From NCBI GenBank assembly GCA_009733575.1, contig ML769487.1, positions 124,001 through 188,000 on the forward strand: DNA of 64,000 bases. Direction: 5' to 3'. Every line of letters starts with the position of its first letter. Position 1 is the first letter of the stretch. Both the position numbers and the translations under genes were made by a program. This document shows positions 24,357 to 35,653 of the stretch, piece after piece. The DNA is from Gymnopus androsaceus JB14. Lineage: Eukaryota; Basidiomycota; Agaricomycetes; Agaricales; Omphalotaceae. Below the pieces are notes generated by a model. It was not told the origin of the DNA. It saw only the letters and a list, made by a program, of their open reading frames with translations, and ran no database searches.

Positions 24357-24740
24357 AGGAGAATACTCTTGTTTTTTTCTAGGTCGCCGCCGGATATATG
24401 GACGGACACCTTCCAACACATGGTTCATTGCCTCTTTCAACTTTTCTTTTTCTTGAATTTCTGTTCTCAATTTATAACCGCTACGCGTACGCTGTGTACA
24501 ATTTTCGTCGTCAAATTTTGCTCTGTACCTTTGTGACCACAGTTTTTTCGTGCCGATATTTTCAAATTTTTTAGGTTCAGTAAGAAGGCCTAGGGTTCCT
24601 GAAGATGGATCGTTTAACTAGCGGAACGTGGTAAGATGTTTGGCATTGCTAAGGGTTCTGCTTCAGTATACTATTCCTAAATATGCACGATACATGTATT
24701 GGAGATCCTGTATCTTTCTTTCTATGTTCTTCTATGCCCT
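24357..24740. other. Convergent 3' flanks of the SR-like and TBCE genes
   Basis: T-rich intergenic region of about 0.4 kb between two convergent genes. No gene or repeat is recognised. Confidence 0.35.
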
Positions 24741-26778
24741 TCATTGTGTTCCTACGCAGCAGCATAACTGTGACCCTGTCTCCAACCCCAACCAATCCAA
24801 GTCATGAGTATCGTTCTGCAGCGCAGACCACGACCCGTCGTCCATTTTCAACCAGAGAGAAAATGCCAAGTCTTTTTGTATGTTCAGAGTCTTTCGGATC
24901 TTCAATCGAAACACCTTCAACGGCATGGTGGGTAATACCCGCATCGACGTGGGGTTTGTCAATTCGCTAGCCTGCATAGGAGTTGACGCTATTGCCTTTT
25001 GAACGTGTACCTCTGGCCAAAAAATGAATAATGAAGCGCTGGAATGAGCTGGTACTTGTACGCATACCGAAGAGTTTGTGACTAAGTCGGTCTTGGTGTG
25101 AAGGTAGGCCTGATGTTGAGAGAGTTACTCCGTGTTCTAAAAGCGGGAGTTTTAAAAGCATTCCCAAGTAAAGAAAATGAGCGCGTACTCTGAGAGAGCT
25201 CCTCCCATCGAGGGTGTTCCCGATTCAATCGCGCCACCGAAGAGCCTGACTCATCGAGGCTGAACCGTTGTGAGATGTATGAGAGGTAGAGCAGTTCGCT
25301 ATCAGTTCGTTCTTTGGTAGATACCTGTGATGACCGTTAGGTATTAATGTTGGCATCAAGAACGTAGAACGGGAACGTACCGCCGTTGAATCTAGCTGCT
25401 TGAGTGTGGGTACACGAACAATGATGAACGGACGAGTATACCGCACTTCATCGCCACCTTATATTTCTTTTTTTTTAATTTATCGGCTCTGTGGTTAAAG
25501 TACTTTGACTCACTTTCAACCAAAGGGTTTCCGATCGTCGCGAGAGAGGTCAGAGATGGAAACCAGAATGACAGCGCATCTATGTCGCGCCAAGACTGCA
25601 GGTTGTTGGAATTAAGAGAAAGGTGTTGAAGGCTTTTCAGGATGGGTGAATTAGCTGTAGGTGGAGGGATGCAATCGATGTTGTTGCACGTCAATACAAC
25701 CCGCTCTAGACTTTGACATCGGTGATTCCAATTCACCATGGCTATGAGAATACCACTTACTGGTTGTATACACTCAGAGAACCGCAAATACGAGTCCAAT
25801 CTTTGCATTGATTGCTTTCTAAATTGATATTTCGAATTGAAGACCCTGTACTGATAATAGGTTCGCCAGGTTCCAGTTCGCAGAATCCATTACGACCCAG
25901 TTCAACTGATAATAATTTCGGCATAAAGGAGGTCACTTCTTGCATCTCGCGCCAGCTAATCAAAGTCCCGTTGAGCTGTAGATCGGTTAGGCTCAGGAAC
26001 GAAGTGGACATTTTCGAAGCATCCAAGAGTCCCGTGGCAAACCGATTTCGACTAGAAAATAAATGATTGAGAGACGCAAGAAACTCGAAACATGGGTTAG
26101 ACAAACTTCAAAGCCAGTCTTTCCAGTGCGGGAAGCTCAGTTGCGATGTCTGCAACAGCATTCCATGTGGGCAGAAGACTTGTGGATAGATCTAATCCAC
26201 GAATATCTGTAAAGAGGAATAAGCGTGATAAATAAGTTTTTATTCATGTAGACTTACTAGGGCAGGTATCGTGAATAGATCCTGGTTCATCCACAGTAGC
26301 TACAGCTTCGTTCTCCAGACTGACTTCACGGAGGCGTTGTAAATTGGCGAATTTACTTCTGATTTTGTCAAGGTTGACAGCTTCCACTTCGATAGCTCCG
26401 TTTGATGATCCTAATGTTACCTTTTCTTGTGAAGCAGAACCGTAAAATGCTTCTACGTATTTCGTTTTCAGTGCTTGCAGAAACGATACGCCACGTAGAA
26501 CTTGGGCTGATGGTCTAATAAAAGAACCTGCATTGGTTTGTCTATACAGATCTTGTTCTAAGCTATATTCCAGCATAATGTAGATTTCTAGTCGTTCCTC
26601 ACCTACAGAAGAAATATCGCTTGCCGTCCTTAAGCCCATCGTGCTTGCCTCTTTCGGGATTATCCCATTCGACACCAAGCCATAGACCGGTAGTGCTCTC
26701 AACATTTCCAACAAATTTCACAGTGCCTAGATGACCCGAATAACTGATACGGTCACCGATGAGTGGCAAAGAGTTCAT
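24741..26778 (-). CDS. Tubulin-folding cofactor E
   Basis: TBCE helps form and dismantle the alpha/beta-tubulin dimer. Minus strand, ATG 26776-26778 (MNSLPLIGDRISYSGHLGTV). The N-terminal CAP-Gly domain is clear: VKFVGNVESTTGLWLGVEWD and GKHDGLKDGKRYFFC. Leucine-rich repeats follow (LTDLQLNGTLISW, LLSVELGRNGFCEL, LERVVLTCNNIDCI, LQHLSLNSNNLQSW), then an LRR cap (IVRVPTLKQLDSTA). The end (LKTLNIQKDLAFSLWLKM to DLDWLGLETGSQL) corresponds to the ubiquitin-like domain. CAP-Gly, LRR and UBL in this order are diagnostic. The stop at 24741-24743 is less certain than the rest. It is divergent from the HIBCH gene. Confidence 0.85.
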
Positions 26779-26872
26779 TATCGTGATGGGAGAGCGGAGA
26801 GTGGGAATAAGTCCAATAAGCGCCCGTCCGGCATTGAGTATCCGCCAGCCGACTTCCGTCTCTCACTGCATC
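26779..26872. promoter_or_regulatory. Shared promoter of TBCE and the 3-hydroxyisobutyryl-CoA hydrolase gene
   Basis: The divergent start codons are 94 bp apart, so the two genes probably share promoter sequence. No TATA box is evident. Confidence 0.5.
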
Positions 26873-28723
26873 ATGCTTTCTGCTTTCAAAAAGGGCATGC
26901 CTCGAAGAGCTGCACATAGAACACAAGTCATTGCTCGCCATATGATGTCTAACTCTGGAGAAGTCGAGCAGGTCTGTAACTTTAATTTTAAACGCGTCCA
27001 ACTACCTCACGGAAAATTGTCTAGCCTGCAGTGCTATTTGAATCACAACTTTCAGCACGGACATATAAACTGAACCGTCCTGCGAAACTTAACACGCTGA
27101 ACCAGCCAATGCTGGGACTTCTTCAACAAAAAATCGAGGTTGGTCTGGACGAAGCGGAAAGTTTTGTTCTAACATCCAAGTAGGAATGGAGACATTCGGA
27201 TTTATGCGGTTTTATATGGGGAAGTGGTGAGGGAAGAGCTTTCTGCGCCGGTGGCGATGTCGAAGGTAAGCAGAGCCTCTCATCTTTTGAACCAATTGGT
27301 CGCTCATATGTTTTAGCTGTGGTTCGGAACGCCGCTGATCCAGAAACAAGAAATAAAGCCTTTGATTTTTTCAACCACGAGTATGCTCCCCTGCGCGTTA
27401 ATTTGCTTGTTGCTCATGTTGCCTTGCCAGGTTCGCGCTGGACTATCTCCTTTCAACATTAGAGAAACCCTACATAGCTATCATGGATGGGATCACCAGT
27501 CAGTGACGCCCAACTTCCTGATTCTCTGCGCTTTCCTGATCTCCAAACTTCAGTGGGTGGCGGTGTTGGTTTGTCCGCACCAGCTGCTTTCCGAGTCGCC
27601 ACGGAAAATACATTATTTGCGATGCCCGAAACGAAGATAGGATACTGTCCGGATGTCGGGGCTAGTCACTATCTGACGAGACTTGATGGTCAACTAGGCA
27701 CTTATTTGGCGCTGACCGGAGATACCTTGAAAGGTAGAGCAGTGTTGTGAGTAGATGCCACAACTTCATCACCGAATTATCTGATTATCTCCAAGTGAAC
27801 ATGGCATTGCGACCCACTACATTCCGTCAAGGAGAGTGCCTACGCTTCTCGAGAATGTTTCATCCCTCGAGAAACCAACCTTTGCTCAGATTAATGACAT
27901 AATCGAGGAGAATAGCTCTGAGCCAGAGCAGTCTGGTACATTGGACTCCGCGCTTGGTTGGACCTGTGCGCGCAGCCCTCGATTTCGCCTTTCGTCACAA
28001 CAAAGTGGAAGACATTGTTACCGACTTGGACGCACTTGTCGAACACAAAGATCCGACAATCAGCAAATGGGCTTCAAAAACACTGGAATCGTTGAACCTC
28101 CGTAGCCCAACAAGTCTCAAGGTGGCTCTCCGGGCAATTCGACGTGGCAAAGAAAAATCTGTGATGGAAGCGCTGGAGATGGAATACAGGATCGCCGCAG
28201 CGCTCTGCGTAAGTCCGACGGTTATTGAATATTGAATGTTCACTTATCATCATGTTTAATTGCTTTTTTGTAGAATGGTGCAAGTCCGGATTTCGCGAAT
28301 GGCGTCAAGTATGTCGTAGTGGACAAAAAGAAGGAAGGACGACCTGATTGGTCTCCAGCAACTTTGGAGGAAGTCTCTGATGAGATCGTGGATAGGTTCT
28401 TCCACCAAGAATCGCCGTATCTAGAGTCAGTGCCAGAATTCAAATATCCCCTCGCCATGAGCCAGTCCCGCAACTACAGCGAATATGCTCTACCAACGGA
28501 AAGGGAAATTCGGGATATGGTCACTGGTGAACACGCCAACGGTGGCGATACTGGTTTAACTTTAGATGAACTGGTATCCTCATTCGAAGAAATGGCCGAC
28601 GGCAAAATGGGTGTGAGGGAAAAGCTATATGAAGTTGTAGCTCGCAAATGCGAGTTGGTAGACAATGCTGATGGTAATAAAGTATGGCTGAAATGGATAC
28701 ACGCTGTAAATCTGCCAGAGTAG
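26873..28723 (+). CDS. 3-hydroxyisobutyryl-CoA hydrolase, mitochondrial (Ehd3-like)
   Basis: Crotonase-fold enzyme of valine catabolism; the yeast homologue Ehd3 is also a mitoribosomal small-subunit protein (mS47). ATG 26873 gives a basic presequence ([20 protein letters not shown]). The family order is clear: [30 protein letters not shown] (oxyanion loop), [20 protein letters not shown] then [40 protein letters not shown], and the later [15 protein letters not shown] and [20 protein letters not shown]. About 100 extra C-terminal residues ([16 protein letters not shown] onward) follow the catalytic domain. Several short introns. The stop is at 28721-28723. Confidence 0.9.
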
Positions 28724-28967
28724 ATGACAAGCTGTGGTGCATATTCGTTTCTACAATGTACCTTGCTCTAATAATACTATCGTTTGTGACATAGCAGGCA
28801 TTCATGAGAATGGAAAGATCTTGTGTAACAAAAAGACTTCTACAAAGGTGTTGAGTCAACATCGACTCTGCGTGGCGGGTTCGAAAGCCCGGGGCTCACG
28901 GTTCCCGCCGATCCCGCCGTTGCTGAACGCGACTCCCGATGGACGGGCTCGATGGATATAATACTAT

Positions 28968-29058
28968 TACGAGGAAGGAAGGAACTATATTACACGGTCC
29001 AAGATCTGAACTGCCGGTGAATCCAGAAAATTACCCAATGCGGCACTAGCACGGGCAT
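28968..29058. repeat. Dispersed repeat shared with the secreted-protein cassettes
   Basis: The sequence from GGAAGGAAGGAA through CCGGTGAATCCAGA to CTAGCACGGGCA matches, with substitutions, the stretches at about 42385-42490 and 46755-46860 and part of 49130-49200. Those lie beside the secreted-protein genes of the inverted cassettes. It may be a fragment of the same mobile unit. Confidence 0.55.
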
Positions 29059-29257
29059 TCCGGAGCGTACGGGACGAGCTCAAGCATCAGGACCGACGAC
29101 AATGGATTCGAAATTTGTCGGAATAGAGGGTATACCTATAACGCATAACGCCACTTTGATCAGTAAAAATTGAATCTTGAAAAACCCTACACTGCATGCA
29201 TATTTCCGTAAGCTCATCCAACCAACTTATCGCGGTCGATAAAACATGCATGCAGTG

Positions 29258-29449
29258 CTACCCATCAGGTTCGAGGGCACATGGCGAGAGATCAAACGCT
29301 ACTTGTTTAATTTCAAGTACATCTTTCGAATGACGTTTCGCCCAACCACTGTGTATTAGTGCCTCGACAAATGTCGAGTTCTCTGGCAGTGGTACCTCAA
29401 ACGAATGATGACTAGCTTGACTCGCAGTGTACAAACTCGTTGGGGTCAT
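29258..29449 (-). CDS. Possible small hypothetical protein or exon
   Basis: A 63-aa minus-strand frame with coding-like composition (EVPLPENSTFVEALIHSGWA, then HSKDVLEIKQVAFDLSP). A second frame upstream (29462-29671) ends close by and could be a preceding exon. No domain, signal peptide or homologue is recognised, and neither a clear promoter nor a splice pair was established. Confidence 0.25.
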   Translation of the reverse strand: MTPTSLYTASQASHHSFEVPLPENSTFVEALIHSGWAKRHSKDVLEIKQVAFDLSPCALEPDG

Positions 29450-30004
29450 CAGTTCCGTAGGCTATCGATGATCGTAACTTGACTTGCAAAAAAGCCAGCC
29501 ATGCGCTTCATGATCAAAGCTGGGCTGACCGTTGCCCTGAATTGGACAAGCACTGGAGCTTTGAACAGACATAATCATTTCTTTGCGACACGAAGAAGCC
29601 GTCGAGATGTTACATACCATTACCAGTTCCGTCCCATTACCAGTTCCGGTATAAAGGACATCTTTGAACATAGCTTTCCGTCTTCAACTGAGACATGAAA
29701 GAGCTACGGGAATTGATGGCCTAGGTTTCTAGTTCTGGTAGACAGTGTATACAATTTTTAGGCGCAATTGAACTTGGTTCATGCAGCGACGGCTCCCACT
29801 GACTCAAGTCGTAGTTTGATGGAATCTACAGCGCGGCAGAGCACTTTCATAGATGTTTCAAGTGAGTCAACGGCTTCTGCTGTACTTAATTAGCTTGGAT
29901 GAAAGCACCAATAAATATAAGAACGACCGTATTTACCACTGGACATAGTATCCATCCTAGTATCACAACCAACCAGCCTCCTACATTCTTCCACATTTTA
30001 CTCA

Positions 30005-31492
30005 ATGGATATCACTCAATTCCTCCTATGTCCCAGTCAAATCCAATACGCGTTACGGTCAACTCTCAATTATTTCCTTGCCAGCACGCGTAGAGCGAAC
30101 GAAGGACATCGACCCCAGACAGATTTTGACATCGATCCAACCACAGGTTTCGTTCCCCCTGAACCTCTTCCGCGTCTTCCCAGTGATTACAAAATATGGG
30201 AAGACGCGTTGTCGGAGGCTCCGGACGTCCTGAGGTTAGGGGACGATATGTCTGATGAAGCAAAGGAGTTAAGCTCCGATGGGGAGGCCTGGAGAGACCG
30301 TATACGATCGGTAAATTTGCACCGTCGTTCCGAGGGCCATAGTAATAATGAAAATTTTCAGAGACCAGTTCTCGACATACAACGTCTGAAAGACCAGCCA
30401 CGTCTTCTTCAGCGAGCCCACCTCGTACTTGCGTGGCTAGTCCAGTACTACGTGCACTCGCTTCCTCCTACTAGCCCCCCTACACCAAAAAGAGTACCTG
30501 AGTCATTGGCAGTTCCGCTCGTCGAAGTATCCAAGGTTCTCGGTATTGCTCCGATAATAACTTTCGCGGACACTATAACCTGGAATTGGGTGCCGATAAA
30601 CCCTGACCGACCAGTCTCCATAGACAATATGGCACTTGCTCATTCATTTTCTGGCCGAGACGATGAGCGACACTTTTATCAGGTCCAAGCAGCGGTGGAG
30701 TTGCACGGAACACAATTACTGCGCATCATCGAGGACTACAACCGGATTCCTAATCTCGACGACTTTACGTCGATCTTCAAGGTGGCTAGAGACCTTACTC
30801 GTCTTACAGCCATCATCGAAGAGATTAGCGACCTCATTCAATCAATGCGAAGTGGCTGCGATCCCCATATCTTCTACTGGGAAATGCGTCCATGGTTTGA
30901 CGGTAGCGATGCCGGAGGACCTTCTCAACCTGGTTGGATTTATGAAGGAGTGGATCCTCATACGCCTGAGCTTCAGTATCTTAGTGGACCTTCCGGAGGA
31001 CAGAGCACAGTGATGCATGCGCTCGACTTGTTTCTTGATATCGACCACAAGCTACAGCAGAAGCGTTACCCGTCCCCTAGCGCAGAGAACAAGAGAGCAG
31101 ACCATGGATTCATGGATCGCATGAGACATTACATGTTGGGGAAACATCGTGCGTATCTGGACTATCTCGAAAAATCACCTCGTTCCATCCGGGAGTTGGC
31201 ACAGGGAACGCCTACCCTTCGAGAGCCGTACAACAATGCTGTTTCGGCCTTGAAGAAGCTGCGCACCCTCCATATGCGCGTAGCTTGTTTGTACGTTGTG
31301 AATATGTCCAAGACAGCGAACCCAAGGTCCGCATGCCCAGTAGCCGCCATGATGGAGCGGCAAGCTGCGACGATGGAGGCCGACGCTAGGCCTAAAAAGC
31401 GAGAGCCAATTCGAGGAACTGGTGGGAATGAACTGGCTCTCTTGTTAAAGGCAGGAAGAGACGCAACGTCACGGGCTACCCTGAAGAACTAG
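30005..31492 (+). CDS. Indoleamine 2,3-dioxygenase
   Basis: Heme dioxygenase that opens tryptophan to N-formylkynurenine, the first step of the kynurenine and de novo NAD pathway. One uninterrupted 495-aa frame, unusual in this intron-rich region. Landmarks are LPRLPSDYKIWEDAL, LQRAHLVLAWLVQYYVHSLP, VPLVEVSKVLGIAPIITFAD (substrate-pocket helices), DPHIFYWEMRPWFDG, the SGPSGGQSTVMHALDLFL motif, MLGKHRAYLDYL with the likely proximal heme histidine, and RGTGGNELALLLKAGRD near the C-terminus. There is no signal peptide, consistent with a cytosolic enzyme. The length is somewhat above the usual ~400-450 aa, mostly from N-terminal and loop extensions. Confidence 0.9.
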   Translation: MDITQFLLCPSQIQYALRSTLNYFLASTRRANEGHRPQTDFDIDPTTGFVPPEPLPRLPSDYKIWEDALSEAPDVLRLGDDMSDEAKELSSDGEAWRDRIRSVNLHRRSEGHSNNENFQRPVLDIQRLKDQPRLLQRAHLVLAWLVQYYVHSLPPTSPPTPKRVPESLAVPLVEVSKVLGIAPIITFADTITWNWVPINPDRPVSIDNMALAHSFSGRDDERHFYQVQAAVELHGTQLLRIIEDYNRIPNLDDFTSIFKVARDLTRLTAIIEEISDLIQSMRSGCDPHIFYWEMRPWFDGSDAGGPSQPGWIYEGVDPHTPELQYLSGPSGGQSTVMHALDLFLDIDHKLQQKRYPSPSAENKRADHGFMDRMRHYMLGKHRAYLDYLEKSPRSIRELAQGTPTLREPYNNAVSALKKLRTLHMRVACLYVVNMSKTANPRSACPVAAMMERQAATMEADARPKKREPIRGTGGNELALLLKAGRDATSRATLKN

Positions 31493-31789
31493 GTTGAGGC
31501 CTGTTGAGGCGCAGATTAATTTATTGAGAACTATTTATTTTCCGATTCTTGAACTTTTTATTTAACCAATATTTAACTGTAGTGTAAAGATCATCGTTTA
31601 ATTTTTGTAATAGTAGTAATACTCACAGTATGGCATTTTGTAGCAAATTCCAGTAGTATTTATTTTCGAAATAGACAGCAGGGACCAAGCGCCCGCGGAG
31701 CGTGTCGTGTGTCAGTCACGTGAACCACGCTTCGACAAACTCAGATATATTACATCACGTAACGCGTTTCGTTTATTCTTCTCACCACG
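31493..31789. other. Intergenic region
   Basis: AT-rich 3' flank of IDO and promoter of RPA1. An ACGCGT hexamer (ACGCGTTTCG) near 31760 matches the MCB-type cell-cycle element known upstream of fungal DNA replication genes; its use here is inference. Confidence 0.35.
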
Positions 31790-34078
31790 ATGAGCATCCA
31801 ACTCGAAGAAGGTTTCTGCCACAGACTCCACAATGCCACTCCCAACGACACTGAACTTTTTGAATCTTCTCATACCGTCCAACTTCTTTCCTTGAAGAAA
31901 GTCGGCAAATTCACCGAGGGCGTCGACCAGCCTTCAGACCGTTACCGTGTTGTCTTGTCGGACGGTACACACTTTATACAAGCCATGTTGGCTACTCAGC
32001 TCAACGATATGGTCCTTGAAAAGCACCTCAGACGTTTCACCGTCATTTGTGTGGAAAGGCTTTCTTGCAACTATGTTCAAGCGAAACGGTACGCGACGCG
32101 TTTTGTTGATTGATTTGAATTTTCATTATCTTTTTCTACAGACTCCTTATCTTGATGGCGATACGTGTCATCTCCCAAGAGGACACCAAAATCGGAGATC
32201 CTGTTTCCGTAGATGGCACTACACTACCCACTCCCGCACCTGAAAAGCCTCAGCAGCAACCAACAACCAAATCAGCCGTCCAATCTTCCAATTCGAGTAA
32301 GCCCGCGCCAGGCAATAGTAACGCACAACCTTCTACACGCTCGGCTGCTAAAACCAACTGGCATCCTATTGAGGGACTCAGCCCTTATCAGAACAACTGG
32401 ACGATCAAGGCTCGAGTAACACAAAAGTCGGAAATGAAAAATTATTCGACCAAGAACGGAGAGGGCCACTTGTTCAATGTGACGTTCATGGACGAGACTG
32501 GGGAGATACGAGCGACTGCGTTCAATGTCGTTGCTGATGCGCTATACCCGAGATTGGAGGAAGGAAAGGTGTACTATGTCTCGAAGGGCAAAGTTAACCT
32601 CGCGAAGAAGAAGTTCTCCAATCTTACCAATGACTACGAAATAGGACTGGAGAAAAACACAGAAATTGAAGAGGTTTGTTCATATTTCACTCGCAGGTTT
32701 TCCTCTCTGATCTTTTATGATCTAGTGTTTGGAAACAACGAACCTGCCGATGATCAAGTACAATTTTACAACTGTGGCAGACCTTCATGACATCTCGAAA
32801 GATTCTACTGCTGGTGAACCTCAATGATATGTTCAACCCGCTACTTGGTTCTCATAGATCTACAGATGTTATTGGTATCCTCAAGGAATACTCTGACGTT
32901 ACCGAGATACCTTCCAAGGCTTCTAGCCGTATGGTAAGCCTTTTTTGCGATGTTTGATTTGCCTTGACTAAGCATCCTGCTCCTAGTTGAAAAAGAGAGA
33001 GTTGACGCTTGTTGACAAATCTGGCTCTTCCGTGAGGTTGACCCTATGGGGAAACCAAGCTGAAAACTTCAGTCCTGAAGAGCAATATCCGGTTATTGCG
33101 TTCAAGGGTGTGAAGGTCGGCGATTTCAACGGTTCGGTTATTTGTCTGTGTCGAAGTGAACCTCAGGCTAACTTTTTTTTAGGTCGCTCGCTTGGCATGG
33201 TGTCTAGCTCTATCATGACTCAAAACCCTGACATTCCGGAATCGCATGCTCTTCGCGGTTGGTACGACTCGGGCGGTAGCGACGTATCTTTCCAACCACA
33301 GACCAGCACTGGCACCTATTCTGGTGGAACAGGTGGTGGTGGATTCAACCGTTCAGAAATAAAACCCCTTCTCGACATGAAGCTAGAGGCCAATCGCATT
33401 CCCGACTCTGACGAGAAGCCACTTTTCTTCTCCACTAGAGCAACTGTCATGCATATTAGAGGCGACAATATCGCGTACGCGGCGTGTGAGACTTGCAATA
33501 AGAAGGTCATCGAGGAAGGCGCAGGTTGGAAATGTGAAAAATGCGATAAGACTTGGCCGCAACCATGCTACCGGTAAGTGTAATTATATCCTCACTGCTC
33601 TATCTTGTCGCTGAACTTTTTTTTTTCCTGGAATAGGTATATCCTGTCGTTCGCTGTCTCTGACCACAGTGGCCAGCTTTGGTTCCAAGGTTTTAATGAA
33701 GTTGGCGAGACGATTTTCGGACGTAAAGCCAATGAAGTTATAGAGATTAAGGTACGACACGCCCTTACAATAAGAATGTTGCTCATCTTCCGCCGCAGGA
33801 CCGTAACGATGCCGAATACAACGTTCTCTTGTATCAGGCCTGCTCCAAAACATACAATTTCCTCCTTCGCGCAAAGCGTGACTCTTACAATGTTGGTTCT
33901 TTTATTGCTTTTCGCCTCACGGCCAACTGAAATGGTAATAACGCAGGATCAAAATCGCATCCGATACGGGGTTTCTCGTATTCTCGAACTGAATTACAAG
34001 GAGGAATGCCAAGCTCTCCTCGACCTTATGGAAACTCCTTGGGGTCAGCAGGGATTCACTGGCGGCTCCGAGTTCTAG
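31790..34078 (+). CDS. RFA1: Replication factor A large subunit (RPA70)
   Basis: Largest subunit of the single-strand DNA-binding RPA trimer in replication and repair. ATG 31790 starts the protein-interaction N-terminal OB fold (SIQLEEGFCHRLHN to YVQAKR). A Pro/Ser/Gln linker follows. DBD-A (PIEGLSPYQNNWTIKARVTQ, GHLFNVTFMDETGEIRATAF) and DBD-B (IGILKEYSDV, LTLVDKSGSSVRLTLWG) come next. DBD-C carries the zinc finger CETCNKKVIEEGAGWKCEKC and ends YKEECQALLDLM. Reading through small introns near 32090, 32675, 32815, 32935, 33150, 33575 and 33750 gives a continuous product of normal length. The stop is at 34076-34078. Confidence 0.93.
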
Positions 34079-34238
34079 TTTTCGCCCCTATTTTTGTAAC
34101 GAGTGCGACGGTCTTACTGATATGTGTATTTTTTATTCTGGACAATAACTGACTGCTTGCCTGAGTAATACATGTACATAGACTAAACTTCGAACCGTTC
34201 ACTGCATTTCAATCCTCCTCCTACGAGAAATCGTCCTC

Positions 34239-35060
34239 CTATTCAATGACCCAACCATATTGTGCCCACTCCTCCTTAATCTCCACCGAAAGGCACTTCT
34301 CTTGGTCAATCAACCATTCGCGTTTAACTTGGCCATTCTCGAGGAATTTAACGACTCTTACCCGACCCGACAATGCCCCGCTGGTGCAAAGCATATTCAT
34401 CCAGATTTTGGACAGGTTTCGTTCTGTCTCTTCAATGATTCTATCGGGTACTGTCTGAACTTGGCCATCGTAATCTGTAAAAGACGTTCCGCGACCGACA
34501 ACATTGACAGATAAAGTGTCTATGTCCCATAGATCTCTGTTGCTAGCATCCGAATGTAGACCCAATGGACCATGCAGCAGAAACTTTGCCAGCATACCGA
34601 AGAGGCTTGTCGTCATGCCTCCGATCCCTCCATCACCAATCCATTGAAGCCTCTTTTGGGTTTGGATCCTAAACGAAACGTGCAAATTACGACACTTTGA
34701 GTGTGCATCGCTCTGGATTGAATGGAGTTTAGGATACTTCCATAGAGGAAGCGCAATCCAAGTGCGAGCTGGTACATGTGGTAACTTCCTCTGGCTGGAT
34801 TTCTTATCCGCAACCGCAAGCTCAAGCCAAAAAGACAGACCGGCGTGTCTCTCGATGGATTCGAGCATTTCAGTGTAGATCTGCCGACAGGAGTAGAGAA
34901 CACCAAAACACGAGCCTTGACTGAGTGGGGGCGTGTAGGAAGCGTCTGTGACATGGGGAGACTGAGACCGCGTTTCAATAAAGAGCAAGGCGTCATAAAT
35001 TTCATCGCGCATCTCGCGCGCTAATTGGAGAAATTGGCTCGGGGAGGAGTCATTCGCCAT
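34239..35060 (-). CDS. Hypothetical fungal protein with LAREMRDEIYDALL motif (2EXR-like)
   Basis: Single 273-aa frame on the minus strand starting MANDSSPSQFLQL at 35058-35060. The N-terminal LAREMRDEIYDALLF resembles the LPxEIRdxIY motif of fungal 2EXR and F-box-like proteins. It is followed by FGVLYSCRQIYTEMLESI, the usual second conserved block of such proteins. No signal peptide or membrane helix. It ends WAQYGWVIE, 160 bp from the convergent RPA1 stop. The function is unknown. Confidence 0.65.
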   Translation of the reverse strand: MANDSSPSQFLQLAREMRDEIYDALLFIETRSQSPHVTDASYTPPLSQGSCFGVLYSCRQIYTEMLESIERHAGLSFWLELAVADKKSSQRKLPHVPARTWIALPLWKYPKLHSIQSDAHSKCRNLHVSFRIQTQKRLQWIGDGGIGGMTTSLFGMLAKFLLHGPLGLHSDASNRDLWDIDTLSVNVVGRGTSFTDYDGQVQTVPDRIIEETERNLSKIWMNMLCTSGALSGRVRVVKFLENGQVKREWLIDQEKCLSVEIKEEWAQYGWVIE

Positions 35061-35653
35061 CGCGAAGCTGAGAGGGAGGATTTTGGTTTGACTGTAATGT
35101 TGAGATATACGGGTTCGGCGTCACTCGAGAGAAGGTAACATCAAAGGATATATTCCGTTTGAGCCTCGTAGTGGGAGTCGGGAGGCAAACGGATGGGGGA
35201 TCGACGTACTACAAACAGGCTTATATACGGTAAGTTAATATTTCCAATCGGAGGCCGTGGTGAGCAAAATCAAATCCAACATGTAAGCGCTTACAATGAG
35301 GAAATTCTGGTCATTTTATTCAATGATACATGCAAAAACTCGGAAGCGATTCCATATTCAATGTCAATCCTTACGGAGCCTTGAACGAGTCAAATTATGG
35401 GAAGCATCTCAACCGCCATATAATATTTGTCAATTGCCTAGGCCCGGAGTCTCCAGAGTTGGAGGGAGCTCCTTACTGATATCTATTAGGACTGGAAAAA
35501 AATCTTCAAATCTAAGCGTCCAACTCCCCCTTCTTCCACAGCGTCTCTGCACGTCTTTTCCAGTATCTTTCACACCCACAATCATCTAATCCGCGTCCAA
35601 TTCGCTTTATCTCTGGCGTATCAGACCCAGGTGCAAGGTTTCGGAAAATCAAG
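35061..35653. other. Intergenic region
   Basis: About 0.6 kb between minus-strand genes, with no recognised gene, repeat or RNA. It probably includes the promoter of the 273-aa protein. Confidence 0.3.

Larger units (their letters stand above)
28724..30004. other. Intergenic region upstream of IDO
   Basis: About 1.3 kb. It contains a dispersed repeat (listed separately) and one doubtful minus-strand small frame at 29258-29671. The rest shows no recognised feature. Confidence 0.35.

Noticed and set aside
28870..28905. GGGTTCGAAAGCCC resembling a tRNA T-arm
   Set aside because: The stem does not pair with the correct length and no other tRNA parts are present.
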